This document shows positions 23,934 to 32,305 of a stretch of 64,000 nucleotides of DNA, one piece after another; within the stretch, counting starts at the first letter, position 1, and each line of letters begins with the position of its first letter. The translations under genes and the position numbers were made by a program. Source of the stretch: Streptomyces sp. ALI-76-A (lineage in GTDB: Bacteria; Actinomycetota; Actinomycetes; Streptomycetales; Streptomycetaceae); the NCBI RefSeq assembly GCF_030287445.1, contig NZ_JASVWB010000002.1, positions 7,192,001 through 7,256,000 on the forward strand, read 5' to 3'. Under the pieces are notes generated by a model. The model worked only from the letters and a program-made list of their open reading frames with translations. It did no database searches and was not told the origin of the DNA.

Positions 23934-25304
23934 GTGAACAGAACCACCGCACGACTCGGTACGGCGGCCGTGGGCGCGGCCCTGCTCCTCGGCTGCGTCT
24001 CGGGGCCCGCCGCCTCCCGACCGGCGGACGAGACCCGCGTGCTGGTCTTCTCCAAGACGGCCGGCTTCCGCCACGACTCGATCCCCGCCGGCGTGGCGGC
24101 GGTCCGCCAGCTCGGCGGGAGCGGCGGCTTCAAGGTCGACGCGACTGAGGACGCGGGCGCGTTCACCGCACGCAACCTGCGGCGGTACGACGCGGTCGTC
24201 TTCCTCTCCACCACCGGAGACGTCCTCGACCCCGCCCAGCAGCGGGCCTTCGAGGGCTACATCCAGCGGGGCGGCGGCTATGTCGGCATCCACGCCGCCG
24301 CCGACACCGAGTACGACTGGGAGTTCTACGGCGGCCTGGCCGGCGCCTACTTCCAGTCGCACCCGGCGATCCAGCCCGCGACGGTGCACGTCGAGGACCG
24401 GGCCCACCCGGCGACCTCGGGTCTGGCCAAGACCTGGGAACGCACCGACGAGTGGTACGACTACCGCTCCAATCCCCGGGAACACGCCCACGTCCTCGCC
24501 TCGCTCGACGAGTCCTCGTACACCGGTGGCACGATGAACGGCGACCATCCGATCGCCTGGTGCCAGACCTACCGGGGCGGCCGCGCCTTCTACACGGGCG
24601 GCGGACACACCGAGGAGTCCTACGCCGAACCGGCCTTCCGCCGGCACCTGCTGGGCGGGATCCTGTACGCGGCAGGCGAGGCGCAGGCCGACTGCCGGCC
24701 GGAGAACGGATACCGTCCGCTCTTCGACGGCGGCTCGGCCTCCCTGTCCGACTGGAAGCAGGCCGGCCCGGGCTCCTTCACCCTGGACCCCGACGGCAGC
24801 ATCACCTCGTCGGGCGGCATGGGGATGCTCTGGTACGCCGGCCAGAGCTTCGGGGCGTACTCCCTGAAGCTCGACTGGAAGACGGCCGGCGCCTCGGGCG
24901 ACGACAACTCCGGTGTCTTCGTGGGCTTCCCGCCCTCCGACGACCCGTGGTCGGCCGTGAACCAGGGGTACGAGATCCAGATCGACGCCACCGACGTCCC
25001 GGAGAAGACCACCGGGTCCGTCTACGGCTTCCGGTCCGCCGACCTCGGCCGGCGCGACCGCGCGCTGAACCCGCCGGGGGAGTGGAACACGTACGAGATC
25101 CGCGTGGAGGGCGAGCGCCTCCGCGTCTATCTCAACGGCGTGAAGATCAACGATTTCACCAGCACCGATCCGGCCCGGAGCCTCGGCGACGGACACATCG
25201 GCATCCAGAACCACGGAGCCGACGACCGGGTGTCCTTCCGTGACATCCGGATCAGGGAACTGCCCGCGAAGTCCCCGGCACGCACCGCTTCGCAGGGCGA
25301 CTGA
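23934..25304 (+). CDS. Lipoprotein with ThuA-like and DUF1080 (3-keto-disaccharide hydrolase-like) domains
   Basis: 456 residues. I chose the GTG at 23934 because AGGAGG (23920-23925) is eight bases away; the GTG at 23925 overlaps that site. A lipobox LLLGC occurs near residue 21. Residues about 35-240 are a ThuA-like glutamine-amidotransferase fold (VLVFSKTAGFRHDSIPAGVAAV, GYVGIHAAADTEYDW, YTGGGHTEESYAEP). Residues about 255-445 are DUF1080, a concanavalin-like fold (FDGGSASLSDWK, DNSGVFVGFP, GEWNTYEIRVEGERLRVYLNGVKINDF). Members of DUF1080 hydrolyse 3-keto-glycosides, and ThuA proteins act in keto-disaccharide metabolism. Together with the Gfo/Idh enzyme this suggests a 3-keto-sugar route. 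It ends 2 bp before a strong terminator. Confidence 0.88.
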   Translation: MNRTTARLGTAAVGAALLLGCVSGPAASRPADETRVLVFSKTAGFRHDSIPAGVAAVRQLGGSGGFKVDATEDAGAFTARNLRRYDAVVFLSTTGDVLDPAQQRAFEGYIQRGGGYVGIHAAADTEYDWEFYGGLAGAYFQSHPAIQPATVHVEDRAHPATSGLAKTWERTDEWYDYRSNPREHAHVLASLDESSYTGGTMNGDHPIAWCQTYRGGRAFYTGGGHTEESYAEPAFRRHLLGGILYAAGEAQADCRPENGYRPLFDGGSASLSDWKQAGPGSFTLDPDGSITSSGGMGMLWYAGQSFGAYSLKLDWKTAGASGDDNSGVFVGFPPSDDPWSAVNQGYEIQIDATDVPEKTTGSVYGFRSADLGRRDRALNPPGEWNTYEIRVEGERLRVYLNGVKINDFTSTDPARSLGDGHIGIQNHGADDRVSFRDIRIRELPAKSPARTASQGD

Positions 25305-25306
25305 GC

Positions 25307-25344
25307 GACGGCGGGCGGGGGACGCCGGACCCCCGCCCGCCGTC
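25307..25344. terminator. Strong rho-independent-like hairpin after the keto-sugar genes
   Basis: Perfect 15-bp inverted repeat: GACGGCGGGCGGGGG (25307-25321) and CCCCCGCCCGCCGTC (25330-25344) with an 8-base loop, immediately after the lipoprotein stop. It separates the sugar genes from the ebo-type operon. Confidence 0.85.
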
Positions 25345-25538
25345 TCGACCCGTCCCCAGTTCGTCCGCCACGACGCGTTCGTTGCGTCGCCGGTGGTGCT
25401 CCGCGTTCCAGGTCCGGGGCCGTGGGACATGCCCACACGCCCGCGTCCACAAGCCCGCAGGTCCACATGCCCACGTGTCCATATGTCTCGCATCTTCATA
25501 CGTCTGGCTCGTGCGCCATGTCGAGAAGGAGGCTGCCG

Positions 25539-26696
25539 ATGTCCGCGTCCGTTTCCTCACCCCGTGTCGGTGTCTGGCTGATCGGGGCCCGTGGCTCCGT
25601 CGCCACCACCGTCGTGGCGGGCTGCGCCGCCGTGACCGCGGGCCTGCACCCGCCGGCCGGCCTGGTCACCGAGACACCCGCGTTCGCCGCCGGCGCTCTG
25701 CCGGCCCTGTCCTCGCTCGTCTTCGGCGGCCACGACACGATCGACTGCCCGCTGCCCAAACGCGCGGAGGAACTCGCGGCGGGCGGTGTCCTGCCGCCCG
25801 GCCTGCCGACCGCCGTCGAGGCCGAACTCACCGCCGCCGACCGGGAGATCAGGCCCGGCGGCCCGCTCCCCGGCGACACCCGAAGCGAGGAGGAGCTCAT
25901 TGCCGCGTTCACCGCGGACCTGCGGGACTTCGTACGACGACACCACCTGGCCCGGGCGGTGGTGCTGAACGTCGCCTCCACCGAACCTCCCGCCACCGGC
26001 CCCGCCCTGCCCCCGAGTTCGCTGTACGCGGCGGCCGCCCTGCGCGCGGGCTGCCCCTACGTCAACTTCACCCCGTCGACCGGCCTGCACCACCCGGCGC
26101 TGGCCGGCCCGGCGGCGGCGAGCGGGCTGCCGTACGCGGGACGCGACGGAAAGACCGGCCAGACGTTGCTGCGCTCGGTACTGGGACCGATGTTCGCGCA
26201 GCGGGCGCTCACCGTCCGGGCCTGGTCCGGCACCAACCTGCTGGGCGGCGGCGACGGCGCCGCCCTCGCCGATCCGGCCGCCGCCGCGGCGAAGAACGCG
26301 GGCAAGGAACGGGTTCTCGCCGACACCCTCGGCACCGTCCCCGAGGGCGGGGCCCACATCGACGACGTCCCCGCACTCGGTGACTGGAAGACCGCCTGGG
26401 ACCACATCGCCTTCGACGGCTTCCTCGGCGCCCGCATGATCCTCCAGACCATCTGGCAGGGCTGCGACTCGGCGCTGGCCGCTCCCCTGGTCCTGGATCT
26501 GGCCCGCCTGACCGCCCGCGCCCACGAACGGGGGCTGACCGGCCCGTTGACCGAGCTGGGCTTCTACTTCAAGGACCCGGTGGGAGAGGGGCCCGCAGCG
26601 CTGGGGGAGCAGTACACGGCACTGGTCGGATTCGCCGAGCGGCTGCGGGAGGGCCCGGCCCCTGAAGCGGGCCCTCGTTCGGGGGAGGGGCGATGA
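25539..26696 (+). CDS. Inositol-3-phosphate synthase-like enzyme heading an ebo-type operon
   Basis: 385 residues from the ATG at 25539 with AAGGAGG six bases upstream; the open frame before it is not needed. The N-terminal NAD-binding segment VGVWLIGARGSVATTVVAGCAA and later blocks NFTPSTGLHHPAL, YAGRDGKTGQTLLRSVLGPMF and WSGTNLLGGGDG match the myo-inositol-1-phosphate synthase family (PF07994/PF01658). It contains an unusual DDVPALGDWKTAWDHIAFDGFLG block with Lys and Asp, as in the family active site. The family isomerises glucose 6-phosphate to inositol 3-phosphate. It overlaps the UbiA-type gene by ATGA and begins a run of seven tightly spaced genes. The product may be a cyclitol phosphate feeding the operon; that is inference. 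Confidence 0.88.
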   Translation: MSASVSSPRVGVWLIGARGSVATTVVAGCAAVTAGLHPPAGLVTETPAFAAGALPALSSLVFGGHDTIDCPLPKRAEELAAGGVLPPGLPTAVEAELTAADREIRPGGPLPGDTRSEEELIAAFTADLRDFVRRHHLARAVVLNVASTEPPATGPALPPSSLYAAAALRAGCPYVNFTPSTGLHHPALAGPAAASGLPYAGRDGKTGQTLLRSVLGPMFAQRALTVRAWSGTNLLGGGDGAALADPAAAAAKNAGKERVLADTLGTVPEGGAHIDDVPALGDWKTAWDHIAFDGFLGARMILQTIWQGCDSALAAPLVLDLARLTARAHERGLTGPLTELGFYFKDPVGEGPAALGEQYTALVGFAERLREGPAPEAGPRSGEGR

Positions 26697-28486
26697 GCGG
26701 TCGAGGGCAGCCTTGGCTCGGGGGCGCGATCGGTGCGCTGGCCAGGGGCTGCGCGGTGGCCCGGGGATTCGCCGTGACCGCTGTGGGTGCTGTGGGTGCT
26801 GTGGGTGCTGTGGGTGCTGTGAGTCGAGGGAGAGCTGTCACTCCGGCTGGAGTTGTGGGTGCGGAAAGAGCTGTCACTCCCGCTCCGGCTGGTGTTGTGG
26901 GTGCGGCCGGTGTCGCGGCCATGGTGAGCCCCGGGGCTGCGTCCGGCGCTGTGGCTCCGACTGGTGTCGTGGCTTCGGCCGGGGCGGCTGCCGCGGGTCG
27001 GTCCGTTGGTATCGCCGGTGGTGTGGGTGCGGCTGGTGACGGAGGCTCATCCGGGGCCGCGGCTCCCGCTGACGATGTGGTTTCCACCGGGGCGGCCGCC
27101 GTGACCGGTTCTGTTGGTGCGGCCGGTGGTGTGGGTGCCGCCGGTGACGGCGCTTCGACCGGGGGTGTCGCTCCGGCGAGGGATGTCACCGCGACCGGTG
27201 CCGCCACCTCCGAGGGTGCGGTGACACCGGTGAATGCCGTGAGCGCCACCAGGGTCGCCACACGGGCCGGTGCCGTGGGACCGGTCGGCGCCACGGCACC
27301 GGGGCGGGCCGAACGCGCCAAGGCCTGGGCCGAACTGCTGCGCCTGCCAGCCCTGTTCACCGTCCCCGGCGACGCCCTCGCCGGTGCGGCCGCGACCGGG
27401 GCGCACGCCAACCCCCGTACCCTGCTCGCCATCGGTTCCTCCCTGTGCCTGTACGAGGCCGGCATGGCCCTCAACGACTGGGCCGACCAGGCCGAGGACG
27501 CCGCCGAACGCCCGCATCGTCCGCTCCCGTCCGGCCGTATCCACCCCGCCGCGGCGCTCACCGCGGCCTGCGTCCTCACCGGCGCGGGACTGTCCCTGGC
27601 CGCCTGCGCCGGCCGCACCGCCCTCGCCGTGGCGGTCCCGCTGGCCGCGACCGTCTGGGCATACGACCTCACCCTGAAGCACACCCCGGCGGGCCCCTTC
27701 GCCATGGCGACCGCCCGAGGCCTGGACCTCCTCCTGGGCGCCGCGGCGACGGCTGGGAGGGGCGGGAGAGGAGAGAGAGGCCCAAGAGGTGAACGGGGCG
27801 GGAGGAGTTCACGAGGAGCCAACGGATCAGCGGGAGTCGGCGCGACGGGCGTCACGGCGCCGGGCCTCCGCGCGACGGGCGTCACCGAATCGGGCCTCCG
27901 CGCGACGGGCGTCACCGAACCGGGCCTCCGCGCGACGGGCTCGGCGTCCGCCACTCCGTCGCGCCCCGCTCACGGCGTCCGCCAAGCACTCCCGTCCGCT
28001 GCCCTGCTGAGCGCACACACCCTGGCGGTCACCACCGTCTCGCGCCGGGAAACGCAGGGCGGCTCATCCCTGGCCCCCTTGGCGGCCCTGGCCACCACCG
28101 CCGTACTGACCCGACTCCTGACGCACCCGCCCACCGCGCCCAGCACCGTACCCCCGACCGGGCCGCCCACCGCTTCGCCCGGCGGTGAGAGCGGCAACCA
28201 GGGCGCCGGCCCCGGCGCCCTCACCTCCGCCCCCGCGCCCGCCACCCGAGTCCTGGCCACCGCTCTCGCCGCCACCTACGCCGCGACGGCAGGCCGCTCC
28301 TACTTCCACGCCGCCCTCAACCCCTCACCCCCGCTCACCCAGCGAGCAGTGGTCGGCGGCATCCGCGCCATGATCCCCCTCCAGTCCGCACTCGCCGCTC
28401 GCTCCGGCGCGACCGCCACCGCGCTGCTCACCGCCGCCCTGGCCCCGCTCGCGGCGAGGTGCGCGAGGAAGGTGAGCGTCACATGA
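26693..28486 (+). CDS. SCO3242-type UbiA prenyltransferase (EboC-like) with long low-complexity insertions
   Basis: 597 residues, about twice the usual size of about 300. The ATG overlaps the upstream stop (ATGA) and has GGGGAGGGG in front, so the whole N-terminus should be translated. Residues 1 to about 200 are an Ala/Val/Gly/Thr low-complexity region with a perfect VGA x4 run. The UbiA core starts at AERAKAWAELLRLPALFTVPGDALAG. The first Asp-rich motif is ALNDWADQAEDAAERPHRPLPSGRI and the second region is WAYDLTLKHTPAGPFAMATARGLDLLLG. A second low-complexity insertion of about 65 residues, with 10-residue repeats (ATGVTEPGLR), interrupts the middle, then hydrophobic helices resume. The protein probably transfers a prenyl group to the operon's substrate at the membrane. 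Confidence 0.82.
   Translation: MSGRGQPWLGGAIGALARGCAVARGFAVTAVGAVGAVGAVGAVSRGRAVTPAGVVGAERAVTPAPAGVVGAAGVAAMVSPGAASGAVAPTGVVASAGAAAAGRSVGIAGGVGAAGDGGSSGAAAPADDVVSTGAAAVTGSVGAAGGVGAAGDGASTGGVAPARDVTATGAATSEGAVTPVNAVSATRVATRAGAVGPVGATAPGRAERAKAWAELLRLPALFTVPGDALAGAAATGAHANPRTLLAIGSSLCLYEAGMALNDWADQAEDAAERPHRPLPSGRIHPAAALTAACVLTGAGLSLAACAGRTALAVAVPLAATVWAYDLTLKHTPAGPFAMATARGLDLLLGAAATAGRGGRGERGPRGERGGRSSRGANGSAGVGATGVTAPGLRATGVTESGLRATGVTEPGLRATGSASATPSRPAHGVRQALPSAALLSAHTLAVTTVSRRETQGGSSLAPLAALATTAVLTRLLTHPPTAPSTVPPTGPPTASPGGESGNQGAGPGALTSAPAPATRVLATALAATYAATAGRSYFHAALNPSPPLTQRAVVGGIRAMIPLQSALAARSGATATALLTAALAPLAARCARKVSVT
26783..26818 (+). repeat. Perfect 9-bp x4 tandem repeat within the prenyltransferase gene
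   Basis: GTGGGTGCT repeated four times without a mismatch, in frame, encoding VGA x4 near residue 31. Perfect repeats of this kind suggest recent slippage. Confidence 0.9.
27841..27940 (+). repeat. 30-bp x3.3 in-frame tandem repeat within the prenyltransferase gene
   Basis: Units start at 27841, 27871, 27901 and 27931 (partial), each beginning CGCGACGGGCGTCACCG. They encode ATGVT(A/E)(P/S)GLR repeats in a loop between predicted membrane helices. Confidence 0.9.
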
Positions 28487-29529
28487 CCTCCGAACGCCAC
28501 CGCCCAACGACCGGTGAGACCACGGCCCGCCCCACCCGCGGCAACCACCCGCAGAGCCCCGCCCCGGCCGCATCCACCGCGACCACCGGCACTACCGCCG
28601 CCACCGCACCCGCTGCGATCACCGCATCCACCACACTCCCCACTCCCGCCGCCGAACCCTCCACAACCACCCCCCTCCTCTTCGGCTACGGCACCAACGG
28701 TCTCGCCGACCTCCGCCTCGACGACGCCCTGGTCCTGCTCGCCGACCTCGGCTACGAGGGCGTCGGGCTGACCCTCGACCACATGCACCTCGACCCCCTG
28801 GCCCCGGACCTCCCCGCCCGCACCCGGCGCCTCGCGCGCCGGCTGGGCGCGCTCGGGCTGACCGTCACCGTGGAGACGGGCGCCCGCTATGTGCTCGACC
28901 CGCGCCGCAAACACGGCCCCTCGCTCATGGACCCCGACCCCGACGACCGTGCCCGGCGCGTCGATCTGCTGCTGCGCGCGGTGCGGGTCGCCGCCGACCT
29001 GGGCGCCCACGCCGTCCACTGCTTCAGCGGGATCACCCCGTCGGGCACGGACGAGGACACCGCGTGGAAACGTCTCGCCGAGTCCCTCGCCCCCGTCCTG
29101 GACGCGGCCGCCGCGGCCGGTGTCCCCCTGGCCGTCGAACCCGAACCCGGTCACCTCCTCGCCACCCTCGCGGACTTCCACCGACTGCGCCGCGTCCTCG
29201 GCGACCCCGGACCTCTCGGCCTGACCCTGGACCTCGGCCACTGCCAGTGCCTGGAACCCCTCTCACCCGCCGACTGCGTCCGTGCCGCCGCACCCTGGCT
29301 GCGGCACGTCCAGATCGAGGACATGCGCCGCGGCGTCCATGAACACCTCCCGTTCGGGGACGGGGAGATCGACTTCCCGCCCGTACTCGCCGCCCTCGCC
29401 GCCACCGGCTACCAGGGACTGACCGTCGTGGAACTGCCCCGCCACTCCCACGCGGGCCCCCACTTCGCCGCACTCTCCCTCCCGTTCCTGCGACAGGCAG
29501 CCGCGCCCTCCCAAGGGAGCACCCCATGA
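28483..29529 (+). CDS. Sugar phosphate isomerase/epimerase-like TIM barrel in the ebo-type operon
   Basis: 348 residues; the ATG overlaps the prenyltransferase stop (ATGA). Residues 1 to about 65 are Thr/Ala/Pro-rich low complexity. The PF01261 TIM barrel then starts at LLFGYGTNGLADLRLDDALVLLADLGYEGVGLTLDHMHLDP. Putative metal ligands are in LAVEPEPGHLL (Glu), LTLDLGHCQC (Asp/His), RHVQIEDMRRGVHEHLPFGDGEIDF (Gln/Glu/His), and LTVVELPRHSH (Glu). The next gene, eboA, again begins in its stop codon. This TIM barrel is separate from EboE further downstream, so the operon has two barrels. Substrate unknown; an activated cyclitol or sugar is plausible from the operon. Confidence 0.85.
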   Translation: MTSERHRPTTGETTARPTRGNHPQSPAPAASTATTGTTAATAPAAITASTTLPTPAAEPSTTTPLLFGYGTNGLADLRLDDALVLLADLGYEGVGLTLDHMHLDPLAPDLPARTRRLARRLGALGLTVTVETGARYVLDPRRKHGPSLMDPDPDDRARRVDLLLRAVRVAADLGAHAVHCFSGITPSGTDEDTAWKRLAESLAPVLDAAAAAGVPLAVEPEPGHLLATLADFHRLRRVLGDPGPLGLTLDLGHCQCLEPLSPADCVRAAAPWLRHVQIEDMRRGVHEHLPFGDGEIDFPPVLAALAATGYQGLTVVELPRHSHAGPHFAALSLPFLRQAAAPSQGSTP

Positions 29530-30242
29530 CCCACGCGCACGCCCACCCGGCGTCCCCGGCGGCCGGCACCCAGGGCACCCTCCTCGCCCGCACCCCGCCG
29601 TCCGACCTGTACCACCACGTCGTCGCCGGACTCGGCGAAGCCGCCCGTGCCTGGCTGGACCGGACGCTCGACGAGGCCGCCGCCCAACCCGGCGCCCACG
29701 GGCCCGTCACCGCGTGGGAGCTGCGGCTGGCCGAAGCCGGACGCCGCTGCGGCCCGGAGTACGCCGACGCCGTCCGCGTCCTCATCCTGCACGCGGCCCG
29801 CGCCGACCCGGACGCCCTCACCCGCGTCTACCTCCAGGGCACCGCCGCCGAACGCCGCGCCGTCCTGTACGCGCTGTCCCACCTGGTGCCCGGCCCCCAG
29901 GCGCTCCCGCTCGTCGAGGACGCCCTGCGCACCAACGACACCCGGCTGCTGGCCGCCGCCGTCGGCCCGTACGCCGCCCGGCACCTCGCCGCCCACGCCT
30001 GGCGGCACGCCGTGCTGAAGTGCCTGTTCACCGGTGTGCCCGTGGACGAGGTGGCCGACCTGGACCGGCGGGCCCACGGCGACACCGAACTCGCCCGCAT
30101 GCTCGGCGACTACGCCGACGAACGCACCGCCGCGGGCCGTCCCGTCCCCACTGACCTGCACCGCGTCCTGACCCTGACCGGCCCCACGCCCACGCCGCCC
30201 GCCGCCCCCGGCACCCGCGGCCCCGACGGCAAGGAGTCCTGA
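29526..30242 (+). CDS. eboA: EboA-family protein
   Basis: 238 residues; the ATG overlaps the previous stop (ATGA). It is a helical protein with repeats such as LTRVYLQGTAAERRAVLYALSHL and RLLAAAVGPYAARHLAAHAWRHAVLKCLFTGVPVDEVADLDRRA, which I recognise as the EboA family. The C-terminal 25 residues are Pro/Gly/Thr-rich. No enzyme motif is visible. EboA has no assigned biochemical function; genetics of ebo clusters in cyanobacteria (scytonemin) link the set to delivery of precursors to the periplasm. It is the middle gene of the operon and shares one base with the TatD-like gene (TGATG). Confidence 0.8.
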   Translation: MTHAHAHPASPAAGTQGTLLARTPPSDLYHHVVAGLGEAARAWLDRTLDEAAAQPGAHGPVTAWELRLAEAGRRCGPEYADAVRVLILHAARADPDALTRVYLQGTAAERRAVLYALSHLVPGPQALPLVEDALRTNDTRLLAAAVGPYAARHLAAHAWRHAVLKCLFTGVPVDEVADLDRRAHGDTELARMLGDYADERTAAGRPVPTDLHRVLTLTGPTPTPPAAPGTRGPDGKES

Positions 30243-31132
30243 TGCGCCTCTTCGACCCCCACATCCACATGACGTCCCGCACCACCGACGACTACGAGGC
30301 CATGCGTGCCGCCGGCGTCCGCGCCGTCGTCGAGCCGTCCTTCTGGCTCGGCCAGCCCCGTACCTCTCCCGCCTCCTTCCTCGACTACTTCGACTCCCTG
30401 CTCGGCTGGGAGCCCTTCCGCGCCGCCCAGTACGGCATCGCCCACCACTGCACCCTCGCCCTCAACCCCAAGGAGGCGAACGACCCGCGCTGCGTCCCGG
30501 TCCTCGACGAACTGCCCCGGTATCTCGTCAAGGACCAGGTCGTGGCCGTCGGCGAGATCGGCTACGACTCGATGACCCCGGCCGAGGACACCGCCCTCGC
30601 CGCCCAGCTCCAGCTCGCCGCCGACCACGGGCTGCCCGCCCTCGTCCACACCCCGCACCGCGACAAACTCGCCGGCCTGCGCCGCACCCTCGACGTCGTC
30701 CGGGAGTCCGCTCTGCCGCCCGAGCGGGTGCTGGTCGACCACCTCAACGAGACCACGGTCAAGGAGGCCAAGGACAGCGGCTGTTGGCTCGGCTTCTCCG
30801 TCTATCCGGACACCAAGATGGACGAGGAGCGGATGGTCGCCATCCTGCGCGCCTACGGCCCCGAACAGGTCCTGGTGAACTCCGCCGCCGACTGGGGCCG
30901 CAGTGACCCCCTCAAGACCCGCAAGGTCGCCGACCTGATGCTGGCCGAGGGCTTCACCGACGACGACGTCGACCGGGTGCTGTGGCGTAACCCGGTCGCC
31001 TTCTACGGACTCAGCGGCCGTCTCGTCCTCGACGTCCAGGGCACACCGGCCACCCATGAGGGCAACTCCGTGCTGCGCGGCGCCCCCGGAGACGAGCCCG
31101 AGCCGACCGGCGCCGCGACGCCGGGGGCGTGA
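30242..31132 (+). CDS. TatD-family metal-dependent hydrolase (EboB-like)
   Basis: 296 residues, usual TatD length, starting one base inside the eboA stop. Metal ligands are visible: HxH in RLFDPHIHMTSRT, Glu in VVAVGEIGYDSM, His in PALVHTPHRDK, His in VLVDHLNETT, and Asp in VNSAADWGRSDPL. The family are binuclear metal hydrolases, originally called DNases. In ebo clusters a member of this family always accompanies EboA, so it more probably acts on the operon's small molecule. EboE starts three bases after its stop. Confidence 0.87.
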   Translation: MRLFDPHIHMTSRTTDDYEAMRAAGVRAVVEPSFWLGQPRTSPASFLDYFDSLLGWEPFRAAQYGIAHHCTLALNPKEANDPRCVPVLDELPRYLVKDQVVAVGEIGYDSMTPAEDTALAAQLQLAADHGLPALVHTPHRDKLAGLRRTLDVVRESALPPERVLVDHLNETTVKEAKDSGCWLGFSVYPDTKMDEERMVAILRAYGPEQVLVNSAADWGRSDPLKTRKVADLMLAEGFTDDDVDRVLWRNPVAFYGLSGRLVLDVQGTPATHEGNSVLRGAPGDEPEPTGAATPGA

Positions 31133-31135
31133 GCC

Positions 31136-32305
31136 ATGCGTTTCCGGCACCCCGACGGCTCCACCGTCCACCTCGCCTACTGCACCAACGTCCATCCCGC
31201 CGAGACCCTCGACGGGGTCCTGGCGCAACTCCGCGACCACTGCGAACCCGTGCGCCGCCGTCTCGGCCGGGACCGACTCGGCATCGGTCTGTGGCTCGCC
31301 AGGGACGCCGCGCACACCCTCGTCACCGACCCGTCCGCCCTGCGCCGACTGCGCACCGAACTCGACCGGCGTGGCCTCGAGGTCGTCACCCTCAACGGCT
31401 TCCCCTACCAGGGCTTCGGCGCCGAGGAGGTCAAGTACCGCGTCTACCAGCCGGACTGGGCCGAGCCCGAACGCCTGGAGCACACCACGGCACTGGCCCG
31501 TGTCCTGGCCGGACTCCTCCCCGACGACGTCACCGAGGGCAGTGTCTCCACCCTCCCCCTCGCCTGGCGCACCGCGTACGACGACGGACGCGCCGCGAAG
31601 GCCCGCGCAGCCCTGCGCACGCTCGCCGAACGCCTCGACGCCCTGGAGGAACTCACCGGCCGCTCCATCCGCCTCGGCCTCGAACCGGAACCCGGCTGTG
31701 TCGTCGAGACCACCCGCGACGCCCTCGCCCCGCTGACCGCGATCGGCCACGACCGGATCGGCGTCTGCGTCGACACCTGCCACCTCGCCACCTCCTTCGA
31801 AGACCCGCACACCGCCGTCGACGCGCTCGTCGACGCCGGCGTTCCCGTCGTCAAGTCCCAGCTGTCGGCCGCCCTGCACGCCGAGCACCCGCACCTCCCC
31901 GAGGTCCGCGCGGCCCTCGCAGCCTTCGACGAACCCCGCTTCCTGCACCAGACCCGCACCGCCACCGCCGCCGGCCTGCGCGGCACCGACGACCTCGGCG
32001 AAGCCCTCGCCGGCGACGCCCTTCCCGACGCCTCACCGTGGCGAGCCCACTTCCACGTCCCCCTGCACGCGGCTCCCGCCGCGCCCCTCACCTCCACGCT
32101 CCCCGTCCTGAAGGCCGCGCTGACCAGGCTCGTCGGCGGCCCGCACCCCCTCACCCGCCATCTGGAGGTCGAGACCTACACCTGGCAGGCCCTCCCAGTC
32201 GAGCTCAGGCCCCGCGGCCGGGCCCAGCTCGCCGACGGCATCACCGCCGAACTGGCCCTGGCCCGTGACCTGTTGACCGACCTCGGCCTGAAGGAGCTCC
32301 CATGA
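31136..32305 (+). CDS. eboE: Metabolite traffic protein EboE (TIM barrel)
   Basis: 389 residues. The start MRFRHPDGSTVHLAYCTNVHPAETLDGVLAQLRDHCEPVRRRL is characteristic of EboE, as are GIGLWLARDAAHTLV, VVTLNGFPYQGFGAEEVKYRVYQPDW and the C-terminal HLEVETYTWQALPVELR. The fold is an xylose isomerase-like TIM barrel with possible metal residues in RLGLEPEPGCVVETT, VCVDTCHLATSFED and VVKSQLSAALH. EboE is tied to trafficking of metabolites to the periplasm by genetics in other phyla; its chemistry is not known. The phosphodiesterase gene begins in its stop codon (ATGA). Confidence 0.88.
   Translation: MRFRHPDGSTVHLAYCTNVHPAETLDGVLAQLRDHCEPVRRRLGRDRLGIGLWLARDAAHTLVTDPSALRRLRTELDRRGLEVVTLNGFPYQGFGAEEVKYRVYQPDWAEPERLEHTTALARVLAGLLPDDVTEGSVSTLPLAWRTAYDDGRAAKARAALRTLAERLDALEELTGRSIRLGLEPEPGCVVETTRDALAPLTAIGHDRIGVCVDTCHLATSFEDPHTAVDALVDAGVPVVKSQLSAALHAEHPHLPEVRAALAAFDEPRFLHQTRTATAAGLRGTDDLGEALAGDALPDASPWRAHFHVPLHAAPAAPLTSTLPVLKAALTRLVGGPHPLTRHLEVETYTWQALPVELRPRGRAQLADGITAELALARDLLTDLGLKELP

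Noticed and set aside
21648..25499. A 1283-codon open frame on the minus strand
   Set aside because: It lies opposite two well-supported secreted-protein genes, has no domain and is rich in Val/Gly/Arg/Asp, the usual antisense reading of high-GC genes.
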